Assembly: GCA_030064795.1 (NCBI GenBank)
Contig: JASJEI010000457.1
Span: 1-8,810, forward strand
From: Pleurocapsa sp. MO_226.B13
GTDB lineage: Bacteria > Cyanobacteriota > Cyanobacteriia > Cyanobacteriales > Xenococcaceae
Direction: 5' to 3'
DNA: 8,810 nucleotides
This document shows positions 5,437 through 8,810 of this stretch, one piece after another. The translations under genes were made by a program, and so were the position numbers. How positions within the stretch are numbered: the stretch's first letter is position 1; each line of letters starts with the position of its first letter. The notes beneath the pieces were generated by a model. That model saw nothing but the letters and a program-made list of their open reading frames with translations, ran no database searches and was not told the DNA's origin.

Positions 5437-5958
5437 ATGTTGAAAAACCAATCACGTACCATAGCACTCTTGATCTTTGCTAGCTTATTGCTCTTAGTTA
5501 GCTGTACTTCTAATTCCAGCAAGCAAGTCAATAGTGCGGAAAATGCTTCAGTTGAGGTTGACACTGCTCAAGCTAATAGTCCACGTATTCGTTTTTTTAA
5601 GGATAACAATGGTTTGGCAATTCGTGGTACTGACCCCGTAGCCTATTTTACTCAGGGAAGTCCTGTTGCTGGCAAACCAGAATTTGCCCATAATTGGAGT
5701 GGGGCAACTTGGCTATTCGCAAATGAAGAACATCGCGATTTGTTTGCTGCTAATCCCGAACAATACGCACCTCAGTATGGCGGTTTCTGTGCCTGGGCTG
5801 TAAGTCAAGGCTATACAGCTTCAATCGCTCCTCAAGCTTGGAAAATCGTAGATGGTAAGCTTTATCTTAACTACAATAAAGGAATTCAACGTCGTTGGTC
5901 AAAGGATATTCCAGGCAATATCAAGAAAGCGAATTCCAATTGGCCAGAGGTTTTATAA
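5437..5958 (+). CDS. YHS-domain lipoprotein
   Basis: The 173-residue product has a lipoprotein signal: basic start (MLKNQSR), hydrophobic core (8-20) and lipobox LLVSC with the lipidated Cys at 23. A Ser/Asn-rich linker runs to about 48. The YHS-type domain spans about 58-155, with LAIRGTDPVAYFTQGSPVAG (60-79), W88, FANEEHRDLFAANPEQYAP (94-112), YGGFCAWAVSQG (114-125, Cys118) and the closing WKIVDGKLYLNYN. YHS domains occur in metal-handling proteins such as copper ATPases, often with Cys-based metal ligands. This periplasmic subfamily keeps one Cys and is usually annotated only as YHS-domain protein; a metal role is plausible but unproven. Asp at the second mature position is absent (Thr24), so outer-membrane or lumenal-facing placement is possible. 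The upstream leader is AT-rich with no ribosome binding site. It is monocistronic. Confidence 0.88.
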   Translation: MLKNQSRTIALLIFASLLLLVSCTSNSSKQVNSAENASVEVDTAQANSPRIRFFKDNNGLAIRGTDPVAYFTQGSPVAGKPEFAHNWSGATWLFANEEHRDLFAANPEQYAPQYGGFCAWAVSQGYTASIAPQAWKIVDGKLYLNYNKGIQRRWSKDIPGNIKKANSNWPEVL

Positions 5959-5996
5959 AGATATTTTAGAACAGGACTTAAGATAGTCATAGCGAT

Positions 5997-6026
5997 AATT
6001 CCCCGTTTCCTGAGAATCGAGGAATT
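5997..6026. repeat. Imperfect hairpin after the YHS gene
   Basis: AATTCCCCG (5997-6005) and CGAGGAATT (6018-6026) pair at eight of nine positions around a 12-base loop, 38 bases after the YHS stop. No T run follows, so it could protect the mRNA end rather than terminate. Confidence 0.3.
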
Positions 6027-6048
6027 ACTCAAATTGAATGGTAGCTTA

Positions 6049-6086
6049 TTTACCAGCAAGTCCCTTGGTGATTTGGTAAAATTTTT
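6049..6086 (+). terminator. Possible terminator or attenuator between the YHS and duplicated-domain genes
   Basis: TTTACCA (6049-6055) and TGGTAAA (6074-6080) are perfect complements with an 18-base loop, followed by ATTTTT (6081-6086). It would end the YHS transcript about 120 bases past its stop, or sit in the leader of the next gene (ATG 6116). The loop is large, so this is tentative. Confidence 0.35.
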
Positions 6087-6115
6087 GAAAATATGTATGT
6101 CTTTGGCACAAATTT

Positions 6116-6526
6116 ATGCCCAATCCCAAAAATCTTATCATTGACATAAACGAATTATATCTTCAAAAACAACCCAGAGTCATTATAACTGAAGGATTAT
6201 TGTATCCTGCAAAAGAAGGTGAAAAAATCAAAACTTGTTTGGCTCGATTGGGAATTTTACTTGGACTTAGAATCAAACAAACAAATCGTCAATGGATTTT
6301 ACTTGACACAACTAATGAACAGAGCGAGCTAAAAAAAATGAAAGCCATCATATCTGAAGGATTAGCAATCTCATCAAAAGAAGGCAGAGAAATCAAAACT
6401 CGTTTAGCTCAAATAGGAAATTTACTCGGATTTAAAATCGAGAGAAAAGGTCCAAATAGAAAATGGAAATTTACTGACGCTAGTGATTGGCTTAAAGCTA
6501 AAGAAGCTCGCAAAAGTTCCAACTAA
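6116..6526 (+). CDS. Protein with two tandem copies of a ~42-residue domain, unknown function
   Basis: The 136 residues contain a clear internal duplication. Copy 1 (22-62) starts VIITEGLLYPAKEGEKIKT and copy 2 (77-119) starts AIISEGLAISSKEGREIKTR. They then align as CLARLGILLGLRIKQ with LAQIGNLLGFKIER, and each ends in a basic NRQW or NRKWKF strand. A stretch of 14 residues joins them. Each unit is likely helix, turn, helix, then a beta hairpin; the spacing of small residues and the basic ends recall compact nucleic-acid-binding domains, but this is inference and I do not recognise the family. The duplication is also visible in DNA (shared words such as CTGAAGGATTA and CAAAAGAAGG), so it is fairly recent or under constraint. 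No signal peptide, no ribosome binding site; ATG 6116 is the first start. The next 155 bases (6527-6681) hold nothing I can support. Confidence 0.65.
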   Translation: MPNPKNLIIDINELYLQKQPRVIITEGLLYPAKEGEKIKTCLARLGILLGLRIKQTNRQWILLDTTNEQSELKKMKAIISEGLAISSKEGREIKTRLAQIGNLLGFKIERKGPNRKWKFTDASDWLKAKEARKSSN

Positions 6527-6681
6527 ATTTTGTTTAATCGAGAACTTCTTTCTAAGTATTTACAGCACTCGCTTTCCGTTTGGCAGTAATCTCTGAAATA
6601 CAATTATAACAGTAGTTTCAAACCTATTTGGAGCAGAACTTTATTTCCATTTTTAATTAGAAGATCATGAATGAAATCTCG

Positions 6682-6795
6682 TGTCCGATAACTTCTAAAA
6701 AAGTAGACACCTCAATTTCCCTTAAATATACTGTCCACTAAATCGCTTTTTAGGGTGTTAGTAGACACTTTTTCTATTAATCGAGTTAGGAGACA
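6682..6795. repeat. Array of five TGTC(C/T)-N-(C/A)-T-A/T-A/T motifs in both orientations
   Basis: TGTCCGATAA (6682-6691, plus), TGTCTACTTT (6700-6709, minus), TGTCCACTAA (6732-6741, plus), TGTCTACTAA (6758-6767, minus) and TGTCTCCTAA (6786-6795, minus). The middle pair forms a 9/10 dyad with a 16-base spacer. Centre-to-centre spacings are 18, 32, 26 and 28 bases. Such clusters are typical of transposon ends with several transposase sites, of recombination sites with accessory arms, or of operators. No coding frame crosses it. Confidence 0.5.
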
Positions 6796-6851
6796 GTTAT
6801 ATTGCTATGCGAAACGAAGCTAAGAAATAAAAGAGTAGTAGGCGATCGCAA

Positions 6852-7070
6852 CTACTTCTTAGCCTTCCGTCTAAATTCCCAAGGAGCAGTAGGCTTGCCG
6901 TTCCAAATTCCTAGTTTCTCTTTCTGAGCCAATTCTTGAGCGATCGCAAACTCACCACGAATCGGACAATTATTTGAATATCTTTCGTAATGCCAAGCGT
7001 AGCCATCACGCACCATCTGGACGTTTAAGTTTATGGCTGTACTCTTAGAATCCTGTACGTAAACCTCTGT
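6852..7070 (-). pseudogene. C-terminal fragment of a staphylococcal-nuclease-like (thermonuclease family) protein
   Basis: The minus strand encodes 72 residues from a point just after a stop (TAA, 7074-7076) to TAG 6852-6854. The sequence TEVYVQDSKSTAINLNVQMV RDGYAWHYERYS, then NNCPIRGEFAIAQELAQKEK and LGIWNGKPTAPWEFRR, follows the second half of SNase-like domains: (L/M)VR-(D/E)G-(Y/W)AW-Y-(R/K)YS, an alpha helix of AE/AQ-A--, then GLW or GIW and PPWEFRR. The first half, with the metal ligands and the catalytic Arg and Glu, is missing and there is no start codon, so it cannot be an active nuclease. Two HIP1 copies lie in and next to it, which suggests an old resident gene of the genome, truncated near 7070. 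The bases from 7071 to 7144 are AT-rich and hold nothing recognisable. Confidence 0.7.
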
Positions 7071-7144
7071 TATTTAATACAAGAATTTAATAATAAACAA
7101 CAACAACAAAGAAGCATTTTTTTTACGCAGTCTAATTATAGGTT

Positions 7145-7168
7145 GTTACAAAAATTAGTTTTTATAAC
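7145..7168. promoter_or_regulatory. Near-perfect 10-bp dyad upstream of the recombinase gene
   Basis: GTTACAAAAA (7145-7154) and TTTTTATAAC (7159-7168) match at nine of ten positions across a 4-base TTAG spacer, 26 bases before the recombinase start. It could be an autoregulatory operator or a recombinase core site. Confidence 0.35.
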
Positions 7169-7175
7169 GTAGTCA

Positions 7176-7193
7176 GTACTGTATGATAAGTAC
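7176..7193 (+). promoter_or_regulatory. Dyad GTACT/AGTAC around a -10 element next to the recombinase ATG
   Basis: GTACT (7176-7180) and AGTAC (7189-7193) enclose TATGAT (7182-7187), a good -10 hexamer. The ATG follows immediately at 7194, so a transcript from this element would be leaderless. The overlap of dyad and -10 suggests repression at this site; this is inference. Confidence 0.3.
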
Positions 7194-7620
7194 ATGAGTT
7201 TAACATTACAAAAAGGTACTGACCCCACAACCAATCAGACCATCTGGCTCATGCTCGATGAAGACTATGAAGTGGTCACTCCCATACAGCAGTATTTGAC
7301 TTTTCTAACCACTACTAAGTCACCTAATACGGTGAAGTCCTACGGTCAAGACCTGAAGTACTGGTGGGAATTTCTAGCTCATAAATGCTTGGATTGGCGT
7401 GAAGTCAATGTGTCTGATATGGAAGACTTTGCTTATTGGTTGAGAGTAGGTGACACCAAAGTTGTTTCAATGCAACCAGCAGAAGCCATTAGGTCAGAAA
7501 GAACTGTCAATCATGCCATTACTGCTGTCACTAATTTCTATGACTATCACATAGCCAATAAGACGGTAGATTTTAAACAGTTTGAAAGATTCTATATGCC
7601 TCATGGCATCAGTCGTGCTG
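7194..7620 (+). pseudogene. Tyrosine recombinase (phage-integrase family), N-terminal part only, cut by an IS
   Basis: Residues 1-142 match the N-terminal core-binding (SAM-like) domain of a family of site-specific integrases: VTPIQQYLTFLTTTKSPNTV (28-47), KSYGQDLKYWWEFLAHKCLD (48-67), WREVNVSDMEDFAYWLR (68-84), then ERTVNHAITAVTNFYDYHI. The catalytic domain with Arg-His-Arg-Tyr is absent. The conserved sequence stops where GTAACCG of the IS66 element begins (7621); the 25 residues read beyond it, to a stop at 7695-7697, are IS sequence. The protein can bind no catalytic site and is inactive. The ATG has no ribosome binding site and may be leaderless. These enzymes normally mobilise phages, integrative elements or integron-like cassettes, so the gene probably belonged to an older mobile element here. 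Confidence 0.8.
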
Positions 7621-8681
7621 GTAACCGTTCACTCCCCCTAGTTAAAAAGGAGCCAACTGCGCCCTGGTGGTGTATGTTAAAAACATGGCTAAATTAGATA
7701 AAGATGACTTGGTACAGATGAACGAAGACTACTTCAAGTCTCTCGAACAAGAGAGATTGGTAGAAGTTGCCAAAAATCTACATCAATTAGCTACAGAGTT
7801 ATGGGAAAAGCAACAGCAAAGTTCGGAAAATAGTTCTCAGCCTCCATCAAAAGATAATCCTTACGGCTCATTACCCACAACAGAAAAGTCGGAAAAAAAT
7901 TCAGAATCTGAAACTAGGTCGGGCAAAAGTGAGGGGAATCAAATAGAAGAATCAGCAGAAAAACCTCAGAAGAAAAAATCTGCCAGAAAGCCAGGAAAAC
8001 AACCAGGCGGAAAAGGATTTGGGCGCAGTCAACCTCTGAAGGCCGAAGTAATCATTCCACACTATCCCCACCAGTGTTCTGCTTGTAATCACGATCTAGC
8101 AGAATCAGATGCTCAAAAATATATGGGCTATTATGTTTTGGAATTAGAAGCAGCAGAATCGGGATTTCGCATCGTCACGCAATTACATCATTATTATCAG
8201 AGAACTTGTAGCTGTGGTCATTGCACCCATGCTCAACCAGGGACAGGATATATTTCTGAGGTAGAAGGGCGTGCTAGAGATTTAAAGCTAACAGAATATG
8301 TGTTGGTCGGGCCAATGCTAGCGACATTCATCGCCTCGTTGGGAGTACGCTATCGGATGAGTCGCACCAAGATTCAAGAATTTCTAATCGATTGGACTCA
8401 AACTGAACTGAGCACGGGAACTATCGATCGCTGTATTAGAGAAGCGGGCATTGCTTGTGTGCCAGTAGTTGAAGAGTTAGTAGAACAACTACAAAAGGCA
8501 GAGCTTCTTCACCTAGATGAAACTCATTGGTACGAGAGTGGAAAACTATATTGGCTCTGGGTTGCCGTAACCACCAAGACCGCAGTCTTTCATATTGGCT
8601 CTCGCCGAAAAGAAGAATTATCTTATTTAGTCACAGAAGCTTTTCTCGGCTGGCTTATCAGTGATGGTTATGCTGCCTACC
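7621..8681 (+). mobile_element. IS66-family insertion sequence, left part, interrupted
   Basis: The left end reads GTAACCGTTCACTCCCCC; IS66-family terminal repeats start with GTAA. Homology to the recombinase ends exactly here, and the transposase start lies only 46-64 bases inside, so tnpA and tnpB are lacking, as in the single-gene (ISBst12-like) branch. IS66 elements make 8-bp target duplications; the expected copy is TCGTGCTG (7613-7620). The right end is not in the window because another element enters at 8682. Confidence 0.75.
7667..8681 (+). pseudogene. IS66-family transposase (TnpC), C-terminally truncated
   Basis: Counting from GTG 7667, the protein has a coiled N-terminus, the family signature NSSQPPSKDNP (55-65), a Lys-rich linker ending KPGKQPGGKGFGR (108-120), and the IS66 zinc finger (C137, C140, C181, C183, C186). 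The DDE catalytic domain begins around 205, with the first Asp in LHLDETHW (D284) and the second in WLISDGYAAY (D333). After Y338 the normal continuation (the Cys-x-x-His-hydrophobic-Arg region and the catalytic Glu) is replaced by repeat-rich DNA of another element; the frame drifts on to TAA 8774-8776 through LLRPEIIIASTRN, which is not transposase. It is inactive without the Glu. The true start may be ATG 7685 (Met7); neither start has a good ribosome binding site. Confidence 0.85.
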
Positions 8682-8810
8682 TGTTGCGACCCGAAATCAT
8701 AATCGCTTCGACCCGAAATAATGTCATTAACGGGCCCACATTATTTGAGAATAAAACTCGCTCAGACCCACATTAATTGAGAATAGACCCAGATTATTTG
8801 ACACTGACCC
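8682..8810. mobile_element. Terminal region of a Tn7/Tn5053/CAST-type transposon (partial)
   Basis: Starting at TGTTGCGACCC (8682), where IS66 transposase homology stops, the DNA is a series of related units headed GACCC (once GGCCC): 8688, 8710, 8733, 8765, 8786 and 8806, mostly 20-23 bases apart. Units 3 and 4 agree at 19 of 21 positions (core ACATTATTTGAGAATA and ACATTAATTGAGAATA); unit 5 has AGATTATTTGACACT; unit 2 contains AATAATGTCATTA. A TGT terminus followed by several transposase-binding repeats of about two helical turns is the end structure of Tn7-like elements, including type V-K CRISPR-associated transposons of cyanobacteria, whose published ends also carry ATTAATGTCATT-like words. 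Such elements make 5-bp target duplications; the expected one is CTACC (8677-8681). The element continues beyond the window, so its genes and class are unknown. Confidence 0.5.

Larger units (their letters stand above)
779..6947. repeat. HIP1 octamers (GCGATCGC), ten dispersed copies
   Basis: Exact copies start at 779, 1580, 1615, 2271, 2867, 3297, 4815, 5096, 6842 and 6940, inside and between genes. HIP1 is a well-known over-represented palindrome of cyanobacterial genomes. None occurs from 6948 to the end, matching the mobile-element block, nor in 5104-6841. Confidence 0.9.

Noticed and set aside
6541..6640. Minus-strand peptide EITAKRKASAVNT ending at a stop
   Set aside because: Only about 20 codons open, no start, and no recognisable family.
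7621..7697. C-terminal residues GNRSLPLVKKEPTAPWWC... of the recombinase frame
   Set aside because: They are encoded by the IS66 left end, not by the recombinase gene.
8682..8776. Last 37 residues of the transposase frame
   Set aside because: They are translated from the third element's terminal repeats and match nothing in IS66 transposases.
8682..8810. CRISPR array
   Set aside because: The repeated units are about 21 bases with no regular spacers and diverge between copies; spacing fits transposase sites rather than repeat-spacer units.

Overview
The window is AT-rich DNA with ten exact copies of the octamer GCGATCGC (HIP1), a word over-represented in many cyanobacterial genomes. With the protein families present (DUF1643, YHS lipoprotein, signal-peptide TPR protein, a Lys-rich protein that looks like a conserved cyanobacterial small protein), this points to a low-GC cyanobacterial chromosome or large plasmid. 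The genus cannot be read from the sequence.

Layout. 1-150: tail of an unknown gene and a strong intrinsic terminator. 174-504: remnant of a small two-helix membrane protein broken by frame changes. 673-1470: a Vps62-like protein. 1626-2573 (minus): a DUF1643 gene followed by a small Lys-rich gene whose frame stays open for 50 codons beyond its amber stop. 2574-2671: divergent control region with an 11-bp tandem repeat. 2672-3187: secreted TPR protein. 3318-3563 (minus): tiny membrane protein with a Gly/Ser/Asp/Cys tail. 3728-4345 (minus): helical membrane-anchored protein split by an in-frame TAA. 4422-4808: two-helix membrane protein with a coiled coil, divergent from the previous one. 4834-5019 (minus): small acidic protein. 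5028-5337: quasi-palindrome, orphan C-terminal gene fragment and a 15-bp direct repeat. 5437-5958: YHS-domain lipoprotein. 6116-6526: protein made of two copies of one domain of about 42 residues. 6682-6795: five copies of a 10-bp motif in both orientations. 6852-7070 (minus): C-terminal scrap of a staphylococcal-nuclease-like protein. 7194-8810: nested mobile elements.

The right-hand 1.6 kb is the most striking part. A tyrosine-recombinase gene is cut at about codon 142 by an IS66-family element starting GTAACCG at 7621. Its transposase is cut after the second catalytic Asp by a third sequence starting TGTTGCGACCC at 8682. That third sequence carries a series of GACCC-headed repeats spaced about 21 bp apart, the architecture of a Tn7-, Tn5053- or CAST-type transposon end. 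It runs off the window, so its cargo and transposition genes are not visible.

The general picture is a gene-decay and insertion-prone accessory region: at least five gene remnants or interrupted genes alternate with small single-gene units. No pathway or multigene operon is evident apart from the possible DUF1643/Lys-rich pair. No rRNA, tRNA, CRISPR array, Cas gene or riboswitch was recognised.
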